Shown: positions 31,676 through 46,591, numbered from the stretch's first letter. The stretch is 64,000 nt of DNA from Pseudomonas cuatrocienegasensis (GCF_900110925.1 NZ_FOFP01000010.1:124001-188000); one strand, 5' to 3'. Program-made: numbers and translations. The notes: a model not told the origin generated them from the sequence alone.

Positions 31676-33928
31676 TCAAACCTCGACGAGCAGGCTGTCG
31701 ACGCGTTGGAAGCCCCGCGGCAACTTGTTACCACGCCGCCCACGCTCACCCTTGTAGTGCTCCAGGTCATCGGCCTTGAGCGACAAGGTGCGCTTGCCAG
31801 CCTGCAGCACCAGGGTGGCCCCAGCAGGTAGAACGGCCAGGTCAGTGAGGTACTCCTCGCGGCTGGCGACCCGCTCACCGGGGATGCCGATGATCTTGTT
31901 GCCCTTGCCTTTACCCAACTGCGGCAGGTCGGCAACCTTGAACAGCAACAGACGCCCTTCGGTGGTCACCGCCGCCAGCCAGTCCTCCTCGCGCTGGGTC
32001 AGGGGTTTGGGCGGTACCACACGCGCACCTGCCGGCAGGCTGAGCAGGGCCTTGCCGGCCTTGTTCTTGGCCTGCAGGTCTTCGCCCTTGACCACGAAAC
32101 CGTAGCCAGCGTCCGAGGCGATCACGTACAGCGCCTCGTCATCCGGCAGCAGCACGCACTCGAAGGTCGCACCCGGTGGCGGCGTCAGACGGCCGGTCAG
32201 CGGCTCACCCTGACCACGGGCCGAGGGCAGCGAATGCGCCGCCAGGGAATAACTGCGCCCGGTGGAGTCGATAAACACCGCGTACTGGTTAGAGCGCCCC
32301 GCCGCCGCCGCCTTGAAGCCGTCACCGGCCTTGTAGGACAGCCCTGTAGCATCGATGTCGTGACCCTTGGCGCAGCGCGCCCAGCCCTTCTCGGAGATCA
32401 CCACGGTGACCGGCTCGGTCGGCATCAGCTCGGTTTCGGAGAGGGCACGGGCTTCGGCGCGGGCAACGATCGGCGAGCGACGGTCGTCGCCGTATTTTTC
32501 CGCATCGTCGATGATTTCCTTGCGCACCAGCTTCTTCAGCTTGGCTTCGCTACCCAGCAGCGCCAGCAGTTTTTCGCGTTCCTTGGCCAGCTCGTCCTGC
32601 TCGCCACGGATCTTCATCTCTTCCAGGCGCGCCAGCTGACGCAGGCGGGTGTCGAGGATGTAATCGGCCTGAATGTCGGTCAGCTCGAAGCGCGCCATCA
32701 GCACGGCTTTGGGCTGGTCTTCGGTGCGGATGATATGGATCACTTCATCCAGGTTGAGGAAGGCGACCAGCAAGCCTTCCAACAGGTGCAGGCGACGCTC
32801 GACCTTGTCCAGGCGGAACTGCAGACGCCGGCGCACAGTGCCAACGCGGTACTCCAGCCATTCGCGCAGCAGCTGGCGCAGGTTCTTCACCTGTGGCCGG
32901 CCGTCCAGGCCGATGACGTTGGTGTTGACCCGGTAGCTCGACTCCAGGTCGGTGGTGGCGAACAGGTGGGTCATCAGCTCGTCGGCATCCACCCGGTTGG
33001 AGCGCGGAATGATGACGATGCGGCATGGGTGCTCATGGTCCGACTCGTCGCGCAGGTCAGCAACCATCGGCAGCTTCTTGGCCTGCATCTGCCCGGCGAT
33101 CTGCTCCAGCACCTTGGAGCCGGACACCTGATGGGGCAAGGAGGTGACCACGATGTCGCCATCCTCGATGCGGTACACCGCGCGCATGCGCACCGAGCCG
33201 CGGCCGGTTTCGTAGATTTTCAGCAGGTCGGCGCGCGGCGTGATGATCTCCGCCTCGGTCGGGTAATCCGGGCCGAGGACGTGCTCACAGAGCTGCTCGA
33301 CCGTGGCATTGGGCTCATCCAGCAGGCGCACGCAGGCCGCCGCGACCTCGCGCAGGTTATGCGGCGGCACGTCGGTGGCCATGCCCACGGCGATGCCGGT
33401 GGTGCCGTTGAGCAGCAGGTTGGGCAGGCGCGCCGGCAGGGTCGCGGGCTCGTTGAGGGTGCCGTCGAAGTTCGGCACCCAGTCCACGGTGCCCTGGCCC
33501 AGCTCGGTGAGCAGCACTTCCGAGTAACGCGACAGGCGCGCCTCGGTGTAACGCATGGCGGCGAAGGATTTCGGATCATCCGGCGCACCCCAGTTGCCCT
33601 GACCATCGACCAGGGTGTAGCGGTAGCTGAACGGCTGCGCCATCAGCACCATGGCCTCGTAGCAGGCGCTGTCGCCGTGGGGGTGGAACTTGCCGAGCAC
33701 GTCGCCGACGGTACGCGCCGACTTCTTGTGCTTGGAGTCGGCATCCAGACCCAGCTCGCTCATGGCGTAGATGATGCGTCGCTGCACCGGCTTGAGGCCG
33801 TCGCCGATATGCGGCAGGGCGCGGTCCATGATCACGTACATGGAGTAGTTGAGATAAGCCTGCTCGGTAAAGTCGGCAAGGGATCGGCGTTCGACGCCGT
33901 CCAGGCTCAAATCAAGGGGTTCGCTCAT
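31676..33928 (-). CDS. parC: DNA topoisomerase IV subunit A
   Basis: ParC cuts and passes DNA to unlink daughter chromosomes. The 750-residue protein has the winged-helix breakage domain with catalytic Tyr127 in AAMRYTEAR, and a C-terminal beta-pinwheel region. The quinolone-resistance region reads [10 protein letters not shown], so Ser87 and Glu91 carry the susceptible residues. The subunit ParE is at 35446, with two small genes between. Start ATG at 33928, 7 nt after the retropepsin gene stop. Confidence 0.97.
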   Translation of the reverse strand: MSEPLDLSLDGVERRSLADFTEQAYLNYSMYVIMDRALPHIGDGLKPVQRRIIYAMSELGLDADSKHKKSARTVGDVLGKFHPHGDSACYEAMVLMAQPFSYRYTLVDGQGNWGAPDDPKSFAAMRYTEARLSRYSEVLLTELGQGTVDWVPNFDGTLNEPATLPARLPNLLLNGTTGIAVGMATDVPPHNLREVAAACVRLLDEPNATVEQLCEHVLGPDYPTEAEIITPRADLLKIYETGRGSVRMRAVYRIEDGDIVVTSLPHQVSGSKVLEQIAGQMQAKKLPMVADLRDESDHEHPCRIVIIPRSNRVDADELMTHLFATTDLESSYRVNTNVIGLDGRPQVKNLRQLLREWLEYRVGTVRRRLQFRLDKVERRLHLLEGLLVAFLNLDEVIHIIRTEDQPKAVLMARFELTDIQADYILDTRLRQLARLEEMKIRGEQDELAKEREKLLALLGSEAKLKKLVRKEIIDDAEKYGDDRRSPIVARAEARALSETELMPTEPVTVVISEKGWARCAKGHDIDATGLSYKAGDGFKAAAAGRSNQYAVFIDSTGRSYSLAAHSLPSARGQGEPLTGRLTPPPGATFECVLLPDDEALYVIASDAGYGFVVKGEDLQAKNKAGKALLSLPAGARVVPPKPLTQREEDWLAAVTTEGRLLLFKVADLPQLGKGKGNKIIGIPGERVASREEYLTDLAVLPAGATLVLQAGKRTLSLKADDLEHYKGERGRRGNKLPRGFQRVDSLLVEV

Positions 33929-33935
33929 GCGTGCC

Positions 33936-34456
33936 TCATTGCAAGGTGGTTTGGCGCAGCACCAGGGTGCCGTCGCGCTGGGTAAATTCGAGTTGTTTCA
34001 GGGCGCTCATGCCGAGCAGTACCTCATCGCCGAGCATGCCGGGGGCGATCAGCGCCGCCACGTCATGCAGCACAATGTCACCGACCTGCAGGCGTTCGAG
34101 CCGTGTGCGGTGGGCGGTGGCCTGGCCATTGGCGGTTTGAATCTGCACCGGCGCACCGCTGGGCAGACGCAACCGCTCGGCTAACGCCGCCGGCACTGCC
34201 ACCTGGGTCGCCCCCGTGTCGAGCAGGAAGGTCACCGGCTGCCCGTTGATCTGTCCGTCGGCCACGTAATGCCCCTGGCGACTGCTGAGCAGGCGCACTT
34301 CAATGAAGTCCGCACCGTGTACCGAGAGCGGCTGCTGATTGGGGTTGTGCTGACGGGTTTCCCACTCACCGAAAAACTTGGTCGCCAGCAACAGGCCGGC
34401 GCCCCAGGCCAGCACCAGCATGACGCGGCCGACACGGCGACCGGCAGGCTGGGTGC

Positions 34457-34460
<4 letters not shown>
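33936..34460 (-). CDS. Membrane-anchored retropepsin-like aspartic protease
   Basis: The 174-residue protein has an N-terminal membrane segment (about residues 13-28) and a single-domain clan AA aspartic protease fold. The catalytic motif is [13 protein letters not shown] (Asp near 79), followed by a long flap strand and a C-terminal [12 protein letters not shown] hydrophobic-Gly motif. Retropepsin-like enzymes act as dimers; the substrate is unknown. The start is a GTG at 34460 that overlaps the upstream stop as GTGA. It lies between the esterase-like gene and parC in a tight run. Confidence 0.82.
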
Positions 34461-37979
<3,519 letters not shown>

Positions 37980-38064
37980 GGTCGGTAGGGATCAGACGGA
38001 CTCGAAGGCAGCAACGGTAGCAGCTTTGCCGGGCACGGCTCCAGCCAGGCAGCGGCGCAGAGGC

Positions 38065-38880
38065 TCAATAGCCCTTGATGCTGTAGTCGACCTCAAAGTG
38101 GATGCTGGTCACCCGCGACACCCCGGTTTGCAGACGCCCATCACCAAACAGGCGCAGCCAACGGTAGCCCGGCGCACTGCTGTCGACCTGAAACTCCTCA
38201 CTGCCAGGGGCGAACTGCACGCAGGTCGAGGGTGAGGCCAGCAGGCGCACCGCGCCACGCATCTGGTCGTACTCCTGGTGGATATGTCCCCAGAGCACGG
38301 CGCGGACCTGACTGAAGCGCTCGATAACGGCAAACAGTGCATCGGGGTTGCGCACCCCGATGGGGTCCATCCAGGCACAGCCGATCGGCACCGGATGGTG
38401 GTGCAGGCAGACCAGGTGGTGGCGCTCGGGCGCCTCGCTGAGGGCACGCTCAAGCAGCGCCAACTGCTGGTCGTCCAGGTAGCCGGGTACAGCACCGGCA
38501 ATCGAGGAGTCGAGCAGGATGATCCGCCAGTTGCCGACGTCGATGATCGGCTCCAGCAGGTCGAGGCCAATACAGGCCGCACGCATCGCCGGGACCTCAT
38601 CATGGTTGCCCGGCAACCAGCGTACCGGGGCAGGCAGGCCTTCGGTCATCTCGCGAAAGCGCGCATAGGACGCTTCGCTGCCATCCTGGGACAGGTCGCC
38701 GGTGCCCAGCACCAGGTCGATCTGCGGCTGCTCCTGCAGCACCTGCTCGATGACGCGCTGCAGGCTGTCGCAGGTTTCCATGCCCAGCAGTTTGCCGGAC
38801 GCCTCGGCGAACAGGTGGCTGTCGGACAACTGCACCAGCAGCACCGACGACTCGGCAGGGTGAATGGACGCGCTCGGCAA
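38065..38880 (-). CDS. cpdA: 3',5'-cyclic-AMP phosphodiesterase CpdA
   Basis: CpdA hydrolyses cAMP and lowers Vfr/CRP-dependent signalling in Pseudomonas. The 271-residue metallophosphoesterase shows the five motif blocks: DSHLF, GDLSQDG, GNHDE, HHHP and GHIHQ. The start is a TTG at 38880 with AAGGAG 6 nt upstream. The frame runs open to a GTG at 38961 but homology only begins after 38880. It lies between the YqiA-like and DUF1249 genes, as in many gamma-proteobacteria. Confidence 0.94.
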   Translation of the reverse strand: MPSASIHPAESSVLLVQLSDSHLFAEASGKLLGMETCDSLQRVIEQVLQEQPQIDLVLGTGDLSQDGSEASYARFREMTEGLPAPVRWLPGNHDEVPAMRAACIGLDLLEPIIDVGNWRIILLDSSIAGAVPGYLDDQQLALLERALSEAPERHHLVCLHHHPVPIGCAWMDPIGVRNPDALFAVIERFSQVRAVLWGHIHQEYDQMRGAVRLLASPSTCVQFAPGSEEFQVDSSAPGYRWLRLFGDGRLQTGVSRVTSIHFEVDYSIKGY

Positions 38881-38886
38881 GGCCGT

Positions 38887-38892
38887 CTCCTT
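38887..38892 (-). promoter_or_regulatory. Ribosome binding site deciding the TTG start of cpdA
   Basis: AAGGAG on the minus strand lies 6 nt before the TTG at 38880 and decides between this start and an upstream GTG at 38961. Confidence 0.75.
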
Positions 38893-38989
38893 GAACGGAA
38901 TGCAGTGGATTATGGTGGTTAGTTCGGCCCGGGGTAAACCGTAGAAGTGGGCCTGGGTCACAGAAAATCAGCCGCGACGCCTACACAGC

Positions 38990-39442
38990 TCAGCGTACCG
39001 GTACGGGTTCGTGACCACAGGCCAGGCAATGGCTCAGCCACTCGCCGAGGAACAGGTTGAGCTGGGTTTTCTCGTCAGGCTGGTGCATGGCCTCGTTGGG
39101 GTATGGATAAATGCTGCGAAAACGCCGGGCACTCTGCGCACTGACCACCTCGGCCATGCGCGCATCGTGGTATACCCGCACCTCCAGCTGCGGTATCGGC
39201 AGCCAGGGCAGGCTGTGCTCCTGGCGCACCTGGAGGGTGGTGGTATAGGGGCAGGTTTCCAGCACCTCGAGCGCCAGCACGCCCAACTGCTGCTCACCCT
39301 GGCTAAGCGCCACACGACGGGCGCAGGCCACCTCACGCATGGCCGGCAGCAGGCGCATCAGCCGGGCGTAGTTGGCCTCACAGGCCGCTTGCAACTCGAC
39401 CAGATCGACCCGGTAGCGCTCCTTGAGCAGAGTTACCCCCAC
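38990..39442 (-). CDS. DUF1249 (YqiB-like) protein
   Basis: The 150-residue protein shows the DUF1249 pattern: LQAACEANYARLMRLLP near the start, LEVRVYHDARMAEV in the middle, and YPYPNEAMHQPDEKTQLNLFL with the C-terminal Cys-containing tail. Function is unknown. The start is taken as the GTG at 39442, with a GAGGGGG Shine-Dalgarno; it overlaps the nudF 3' end by 10 nt. The nudF-yqiB-cpdA-yqiA-parE order is shared with E. coli and suggests co-expression. Confidence 0.85.
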   Translation of the reverse strand: MGVTLLKERYRVDLVELQAACEANYARLMRLLPAMREVACARRVALSQGEQQLGVLALEVLETCPYTTTLQVRQEHSLPWLPIPQLEVRVYHDARMAEVVSAQSARRFRSIYPYPNEAMHQPDEKTQLNLFLGEWLSHCLACGHEPVPVR

Positions 39443-40050
39443 AGCCCCCTCACTTCGGCGCGATTGAGCGCCAGCCACTGCAGCGCGATGATGCTCGCCG
39501 CATTGTTGATTCGCCCGTCCTTGACCGCCTGCAAGGCATCCTCGAAAGGCCAGACATGCACACGAATATCTTCGCCCTCCTCAGCCAGACCGTGCACGCC
39601 GCCCGCACCTAGGCTGCTGCAGCGCCCCAGGTACAGGTACACATGCTCGTCAGAACCGCCCGGCGAGGGGAAATACTGGGTAATTGGCCACAACGAGGTC
39701 AGCTCCAGGTCGGCTTCCTCGCGGGCTTCGCGGTGGGCGACGGCCTCAGGCACTTCATCGGTGTCGATCAGCCCGGCGACCAGTTCCAGCAGCCAGGGGT
39801 GGGCGCCCTTCTCCATGGCGCCGACGCGGAACTGCTCGATCAGCACCACCTCGTCACGCTGCGGGTCGTAAGGCAGCACACAGACTGCATCATGGCGCAT
39901 AAACAGTTCGCGGCTGAGCACCGGGCCCATTTCACCGGAGAACTGGCGATGGCGCAGGTGCAGGCGATCGAGCCGGTAGAAACCGCGAAAGCAGGCCTCG
40001 CGCTCGACGATCTCGACGGCATCGGGACCGGGGTTGAAAGGTTCGCTCAT
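39433..40050 (-). CDS. nudF: ADP-ribose pyrophosphatase NudF
   Basis: This is a 205-residue Nudix hydrolase that cleaves ADP-ribose to AMP and ribose 5-phosphate. The Nudix box is GLIDTDEVPEAVAHREAREE followed by ADL. It fits G-x5-E-x7-REUxEExGU except that the final Gly is Asp. The SPGGSDE loop near 137 is the family-specific substrate element. I chose the ATG at 40050 (MSEPFNPGP); an ATG at 40080 is also possible. It is divergent from the DUF3298-like lipoprotein gene. Confidence 0.92.
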   Translation of the reverse strand: MSEPFNPGPDAVEIVEREACFRGFYRLDRLHLRHRQFSGEMGPVLSRELFMRHDAVCVLPYDPQRDEVVLIEQFRVGAMEKGAHPWLLELVAGLIDTDEVPEAVAHREAREEADLELTSLWPITQYFPSPGGSDEHVYLYLGRCSSLGAGGVHGLAEEGEDIRVHVWPFEDALQAVKDGRINNAASIIALQWLALNRAEVRGLWG

Positions 40051-40244
40051 GGGCGTTGACTCGTAATTATCGACTGACATTGGCCGCATCCTACCCTTGC
40101 CGCGCCAACGACGCAGCCCCCTTTGCAGAGCCGGCCGCCGACTGGGATGATGGCGGGCTCGACCTGCGCGCTGATGGCGAACTCATCGCACGCAGCAGGG
40201 TCGAACCCAGCCAAGCCCTTATCCTTCAGCCGGTCTTTTGCCCC

Positions 40245-40985
40245 ATGTTGCTACGCCACCGCCTTGCCCTCGCCAGCCTCGCCCTTCTGCTCAGCGCCTG
40301 TCAGAGCTTCGCCCCGAGCCAATCGGAGCTGCCTGTGCAACGCACTGCATGGGAAGCCCATACTCCCGGCTGCGACGGCCCACGCTGCCCCCTGGTAAAC
40401 ATCGACACCCTGTCGTTCGCCAGCGAGCCGGCGCTTACTGCACTGGTCGAGCAGCGCCTGCTGGGCATGACGATGAACACCCCGGACGCCGTGCTGCCCG
40501 AGTCCCTGCAGGCCTACCAGGACGATTTCCTGCAGCGCGCCGAGCCGGGCTGGATGGCCTATCTGCAGGCCAAGATCCGCGAACAGCATGACAATCTGGT
40601 GGTCATCGAGCTGTCCAGCTACCTGCACACAGGCGGCGCCCATGGCATGCCGGGGCGCGGTTTTATCAACTACGACCGCAAGCTCGGCAAAGCCCTGAGC
40701 CTCACCGACATGCTGCGCCCCGGCCAGGAGGCGCTGTTCTGGCAACGTGCCGAACAGGCTCACCAGCGTTGGCTGAAGGCCTCCGGCCTGGACCAGGACG
40801 CGCGCTTTCTCGACACCTGGCCTTTCACCACCACCACCAACATCGCCCTCGGCCGCCAGGCGCTCTACCTCAAGTACGATGTTTACAGCATCGCGCCCTA
40901 TGCCATGGGCCATCCGGAGCTGGTCATCCCTTACGACCAGTTGGCCGATGTGCTCAAGCCGCAGTACCTGCCCGAGCAAGACTGA
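40245..40985 (+). CDS. DUF3298/RsiV-like lipoprotein
   Basis: The 246-residue protein has a lipoprotein signal with lipobox LSAC (residues about 14-17), which fixes the start at the ATG at 40245 rather than the far-upstream frame. The body matches DUF4163/DUF3298: VVIELSSYLHTGGAHGMP, then a Leu-rich turn and the C-terminal YSIAPYAMGHPELVIPYDQL. In Bacillus such a domain is in the anti-sigma factor RsiV, which binds lysozyme; here no sigma factor is nearby, so its job is unclear. It converges on cytX with a 32-nt overlap. Confidence 0.8.
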   Translation: MLLRHRLALASLALLLSACQSFAPSQSELPVQRTAWEAHTPGCDGPRCPLVNIDTLSFASEPALTALVEQRLLGMTMNTPDAVLPESLQAYQDDFLQRAEPGWMAYLQAKIREQHDNLVVIELSSYLHTGGAHGMPGRGFINYDRKLGKALSLTDMLRPGQEALFWQRAEQAHQRWLKASGLDQDARFLDTWPFTTTTNIALGRQALYLKYDVYSIAPYAMGHPELVIPYDQLADVLKPQYLPEQD

Positions 40986-42240
40986 AGCGACCTAACACCC
41001 ACTGCAACGCCGCGGCGCTGAACAGCGCCGGCAAGCTGGCGCCGATATGCGGCACCAGATTGGCCAGCAGGTGGAAGATCAGCACACCACTGCCCCAGGC
41101 CACCAGGGTGTCCCAGCGCAGCGCCACATTCGGCGCGCGGGCGGCATCGCGGCGACGCAGGATGAAGTGATCGACCAGCACCACGCCGAACAGCGGCGCA
41201 AACACTGAGCCAATCAGCAGCAAGAAACTCTGGTACTCGGCCAGCGGCGCGAACCAGGCGATCAGGGTGCAGAGCGCACCAATCGCCAGGGCCAGGTGCT
41301 CGACCTTGAACGGCACCAGGATGCCGCTGGACACTGCTGCCGAATGGATATCAGCAAAGGCGTTCTCGGTTTCGTCGAGCAGAATCAGCAGCAGCGGAAT
41401 ACCCAAGCCGGCACCCGCCAGGGCCAGCAACAGCGCATTGACTTCGCTGCTGTCGGCAAACGCCAGGGTGTAGCCCACGCCCAGGCTCATCAGCCAGACA
41501 TTACCAAGGAAGAAACCCAACGCCGTGCCACCAAACACCCGGCCAGCCGCCTTGCCGAAGCGCGAGTAGTCGGCAATCAGCGGCAGCCAGGACAGCGGCA
41601 TGGCGATGGCGATATCGAAGCCCAGGGCAAAGGGCATGGAACCATCGCCTGGACGCGCCCAGAGTGTGGCCAGGTCGGCCTTGTCGAAGAGGTTCCAGGT
41701 CAGCCACAGGCAGGCACCCAGCAGCAGCCAGATGCCCCACTTGCGCAGAATTCGCCGCACGAATGTGAGCGGGCCGGTGACCGCGAGCAGCGTCGCCAGG
41801 CCGCCGAAAAACAACGTCCAAAGCATCGGGCTGTTGAGCAGGCTGCCTTCGCCGAACGCGCGCACCGCCAGCACACTGGCCGCATCGCGCATGACGATAA
41901 TCTCGAACGCGCCCCAACCGACCAGTTGCAGCAAATTCAACAGCGCCGGCAACACCGCGCCACGCCGCCCCAGGCTGAGTTTGAGCGCCGACATGGCCGA
42001 CAGCCCGGTGTCGCAGCCGATCACCGCCACCGAGCCGAGCAGCAGTACACCGACCGCCGTGCCGCAGACAATCGCCAGCAAGGCGCCAGACAAGCCCAGT
42101 CCCGGCGCCAGCAGCGCGCCGAGTTGCAGCACCATCAGGCCGATGCCGAGGGAGAACCACAGGGAAAACAGGTCACGGGCGCCGAATACACGGCGGTCGA
42201 GCGGGACCGCATGATGCGGTGAGTAGCTGGAAGTATTCAC
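40954..42240 (-). CDS. cytX: Hydroxymethylpyrimidine permease CytX
   Basis: This 428-residue NCS1-family permease has about 12 membrane helices. Its place behind the TPP riboswitch and thiC indicates import of hydroxymethylpyrimidine, the thiamine pyrimidine unit; this function is inferred from family and context. FSLWFSLGIGLMVLQLG (helix 1) and SWLPLIADYSRF are typical NCS1 segments. The start is a GTG at 42240 with only a weak Shine-Dalgarno. It is 99 nt downstream of thiC with a hairpin between, so expression may be reduced relative to thiC. Confidence 0.85.
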   Translation of the reverse strand: MNTSSYSPHHAVPLDRRVFGARDLFSLWFSLGIGLMVLQLGALLAPGLGLSGALLAIVCGTAVGVLLLGSVAVIGCDTGLSAMSALKLSLGRRGAVLPALLNLLQLVGWGAFEIIVMRDAASVLAVRAFGEGSLLNSPMLWTLFFGGLATLLAVTGPLTFVRRILRKWGIWLLLGACLWLTWNLFDKADLATLWARPGDGSMPFALGFDIAIAMPLSWLPLIADYSRFGKAAGRVFGGTALGFFLGNVWLMSLGVGYTLAFADSSEVNALLLALAGAGLGIPLLLILLDETENAFADIHSAAVSSGILVPFKVEHLALAIGALCTLIAWFAPLAEYQSFLLLIGSVFAPLFGVVLVDHFILRRRDAARAPNVALRWDTLVAWGSGVLIFHLLANLVPHIGASLPALFSAAALQWVLGRFSLARAGTAA

Positions 42241-42272
42241 GAAAGACTGACCTGAGAAAGGGGAAAACGCAC

Positions 42273-42300
42273 GAAGCCCGGCGCAGAGCACCGGGCTTCG
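42273..42300 (-). terminator. Hairpin between thiC and cytX
   Basis: CGAAGCCCGG and CCGGGCTTCG form a 10-bp stem with a 9-nt loop. On the minus strand it is followed by TGCGTTTTCC. This is a weak terminator or a 3'-end stability element inside the thiC-cytX unit. Confidence 0.55.
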
Positions 42301-42339
42301 ACGACTGACAAAGGTGTGCGCTACCGAGCGCGCAGCGCC

Positions 42340-44319
<1,980 letters not shown>

Positions 44320-44356
44320 TCAACGCGCCAGCATGAGCGGACAGCCAGGGCGCGGG

Positions 44357-44376
44357 CACACCACGGATGTGGTGTG
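44357..44376 (-). other. Hairpin in the thiC expression platform
   Basis: CACACCAC-ATCC-GTGGTGTG (minus strand) is a perfect 8-bp stem about 25 nt downstream of the aptamer. It lacks a U-tract. It may be part of the switching element or a Rho pause site. Confidence 0.4.
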
Positions 44377-44401
44377 GGGGAAATCCACCAGGGGCGGATA
44401 C

Positions 44402-44492
44402 CTCTTGTTCCCTACGCAGGCCTTAACCTGATCAGGTTCAACGGGATCCGGCTTAGCTGCCAATCTCAGCCCCGCATTGGGGCACCCCGACA
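44402..44492 (-). promoter_or_regulatory. TPP riboswitch (THI element)
   Basis: On the minus strand the conserved THI-box pieces appear in order: GGGGTGCC, the CTGAGA core, GAACCTGATCAGGTTAA, and GCGTAGGGAAC. This is the thiamine-pyrophosphate aptamer, upstream of thiC and, through read-through, cytX. High TPP should lower their expression. The expression platform is not obvious. Confidence 0.95.
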
Positions 44493-44568
44493 AGAACCAG
44501 GCCAGTCTAAACAACACGCGGGGAGAACACCAATCCGGCGCAGGTCATGCGTCGGGCGGCGAGCCATA

Positions 44569-44848
44569 GGGTCTGTTCCCGTTTCGTTCGCGGCCGCGCC
44601 GGAGCCAGTTTTAGCGCGAGGCAAGGCACGAGATGCGAGGTTTAGCCGGCTAAATGAGCCATCGAGAAACGCAGCATCGCGCTAAAACGGGCCCGGCCCT
44701 TCGGGTTGCGCGCAAAATCTCGCCATGCGGTGTTGGAGGACTTGGCAAGGGAACAACCATTCCCTGCGTCCTCCGCCTAGCGGAACGCCGCCCGGCCTGG
44801 CGAGATTTTTCGCAGCAACGCGGCTTGCGTCGAAACGGGAACAGACCC
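44569..44848. mobile_element. MITE-like repeat, copy A
   Basis: This 280-bp element starts GGGTCTGTTCCCGTTTCG and ends with the exact reverse complement, CGAAACGGGAACAGACCC. A TA dinucleotide flanks both sides (44567-68, 44849-50). It encodes no transposase. Internal inverted repeats form two long hairpins: 44608-44618 pairs with 44678-44688, and 44706-44725 pairs with 44798-44818. The palindrome TTTAGCCGGCTAAA is at 44641-44654. It is nearly identical, inverted, to copy B at 47979-48243, with about 15 extra bases near 44779-44794. It lies upstream of tolC. TA flanks suggest Tc1/mariner-type (IS630) mobilisation. Confidence 0.85.
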
Positions 44849-44870
44849 TAGATTTATCCGCGCAGCGATT

Positions 44871-44887
44871 GTTGCATCCAGGCAACA
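44871..44887. promoter_or_regulatory. Inverted repeat and TACAAT box upstream of tolC
   Basis: TGTTGC-N5-GCAACA (44871-44887) precedes a TACAAT -10-like box at 44903-44908. It could be an operator at the tolC promoter. No matching regulator can be named. Confidence 0.35.
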
Positions 44888-44986
44888 TAGCTTGTTGCAA
44901 ACTACAATCCGGCCGCGTACAGGGATGTTGACCCCCTGCGTCACGCCGCATAGCCTTGCCGATCATCGCCGCCCCAGGACATCCTC

Positions 44987-46438
44987 ATGTTGCGCAGACT
45001 TTCCCTGGCCCTCGCCGTGGCCGCCGCCTCCTACGGCACCGCGTGGGCCGACCAGGCCCCTTCCCAGGCTCCCCTGGCGAGCAAGACCGACCTTGTTACC
45101 GTCTACCAGGAAGCTGCGCGCAACAACGCTGATATCGCCGCCGCTCGCGCCGACTATCAGGCGCAGCGCGAAGTGGTGCCGCAGGCCCGTGCCGGCTTGC
45201 TGCCCAACCTCTCGGCAGGCGCCAACCTGGCCAATACGCGCACCGAGGTCGACTCACCGGCCAACAGCGCGACCCGCAGCGGCACGGTCTACCAGGCCAA
45301 CCTCAGCCAGCCGCTGTTTCGTGCCGACCGCTGGTTCCAGTTGCAGGCCGCCGAGGCGAGCAGCGAACAGGCTGCCCTGGAGCTGTCCGCCAGCGAGCAG
45401 AACCTGATCCTGCAAAGCGCGGAAACCTACTTCAGCGTGCTGCTGGCCCAGGACACCCTGGCCTCGACCAAGGCTGAAGAAGCGGCGTTCAAGCGCCAGC
45501 TTGACCAGGCCAATGAGCGCTTCGATGTCGGCCTGTCCGACAAGACCGATGTGCTCGAAGCCCAGGCCGGTTTCGACACTGCCCGCGCCAACCGGATCAT
45601 CGCCCAGCGCCAGGTCGACGACGCCTTCCAGGCCCTGGTAACCCTGACCAACCGCGAATACCTGGCCATCGAAGGCATCCTGCACACCCTGCCGATCCTC
45701 GCGCCGACCCCGGCCGACGCCAAGGCTTGGGTGGACACCGCCGCCGCGCAGAACCTCAACCTGCAGGCGATCAATTACGCTGTCGACGCAGCCGAAGACA
45801 CCCTGCGCCAACGCAAATCCGGCCACGCCCCGACCCTGGATGCGGTCGCCAGTTACCAGAAAGGCGACAACGACAGCCTGGGCTTCAGCAACAGCGCCGG
45901 CAGCATCAACCGCTTTAGCGGCGACGTCGAGCAGCGTTCGATTGGCCTGCAATTGAATATCCCGCTATACAGCGGCGGCCTGACCAGCTCCCAGGTGCGC
46001 GAGGCCTATCAGCGCGTCAACCAGAGTGAGCAACTGCGCGAAAGCCTGCGCCGCCAGGTGGTACAGAACACCCGCAACCTGTTCCGCGCAGTGAATACCG
46101 ATGTGGAAACCGTGCAGGCGCGCAAGCAGTCGATCATTTCCAACCAAAGCGCCCTGGAGGCCACCGAAATCGGCTACCAGGTCGGTACCCGCAATATCGT
46201 CGACGTGCTCGATGCCCAGCGTCAGCTGTACAGCTCGGTGCGCAACTACAACAACGCGCGCTACGACTACATCCTCAACAACCTGCGCCTCAAGCAGGCC
46301 GCCGGCACCCTCAGCCCAGGTGACCTGGAAGCGCTGGGCGCCTTCCTCAAGCCGGACTACGACCCGGACAAGGACTTCCTGCCGCCGGACCTGGCCCGCG
46401 CTGCCGAAGCGCAACTGCGCGGCGACCTGGACTACTGA
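44987..46438 (+). CDS. tolC: TolC-family outer membrane efflux channel
   Basis: The 483-residue trimeric channel connects inner-membrane pumps and type I secretion systems to the outside. A signal peptide (about 1-21) is followed by two repeats of the TolC fold. The first membrane-strand region is PNLSAGANLANTRTE and its partner in the second half is PTLDAVASYQKGDN. The GTRNIVDVLDAQRQLYSSVRNYNNARYDYILN coiled-coil segment is typical of TolC rather than OprM-type lipoproteins (no lipobox Cys). Copy A of the repeat sits just upstream. A hairpin follows the stop. Confidence 0.93.
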   Translation: MLRRLSLALAVAAASYGTAWADQAPSQAPLASKTDLVTVYQEAARNNADIAAARADYQAQREVVPQARAGLLPNLSAGANLANTRTEVDSPANSATRSGTVYQANLSQPLFRADRWFQLQAAEASSEQAALELSASEQNLILQSAETYFSVLLAQDTLASTKAEEAAFKRQLDQANERFDVGLSDKTDVLEAQAGFDTARANRIIAQRQVDDAFQALVTLTNREYLAIEGILHTLPILAPTPADAKAWVDTAAAQNLNLQAINYAVDAAEDTLRQRKSGHAPTLDAVASYQKGDNDSLGFSNSAGSINRFSGDVEQRSIGLQLNIPLYSGGLTSSQVREAYQRVNQSEQLRESLRRQVVQNTRNLFRAVNTDVETVQARKQSIISNQSALEATEIGYQVGTRNIVDVLDAQRQLYSSVRNYNNARYDYILNNLRLKQAAGTLSPGDLEALGAFLKPDYDPDKDFLPPDLARAAEAQLRGDLDY

Positions 46439-46446
46439 TAGCAATG

Positions 46447-46471
46447 CCGCTCGCTGGAACTCGGCGAGCGG
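46447..46471 (+). terminator. Hairpin downstream of tolC
   Basis: CCGCTCGC and GCGAGCGG pair (8 bp, 9-nt loop), 8 nt after the tolC stop, followed by TGTGCTTAAAA. Likely terminator, though the T-tract is poor. Confidence 0.5.
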
Positions 46472-46550
46472 TGTGCTTAAAAATCTTCGCGCTCTAACGG
46501 CTCGCGGCTAAAGCGGAACGCATAATCTGCGCGAGCCGGCGACTACGACC

Positions 46551-46591
46551 TGTAGGAGCGAAGGGGGCGCCTAGCCTTTATTCGCGATGCT
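46551..46591. repeat. Degenerate REP-like sequence
   Basis: TGTAGGAGCGA starts a REP-like unit whose partner TTCGCGAT lies about 22 nt on. The 239-bp tolC-waaA gap contains only this, the tolC hairpin and the repeat fragment at 46643-46680. Confidence 0.4.

Noticed and set aside
44569..44848. Small protein genes inside repeat copy A
   Set aside because: Short frames occur on both strands, but they are Arg/Pro-rich, lack Shine-Dalgarno sites and differ between the two copies, so the element looks non-coding.
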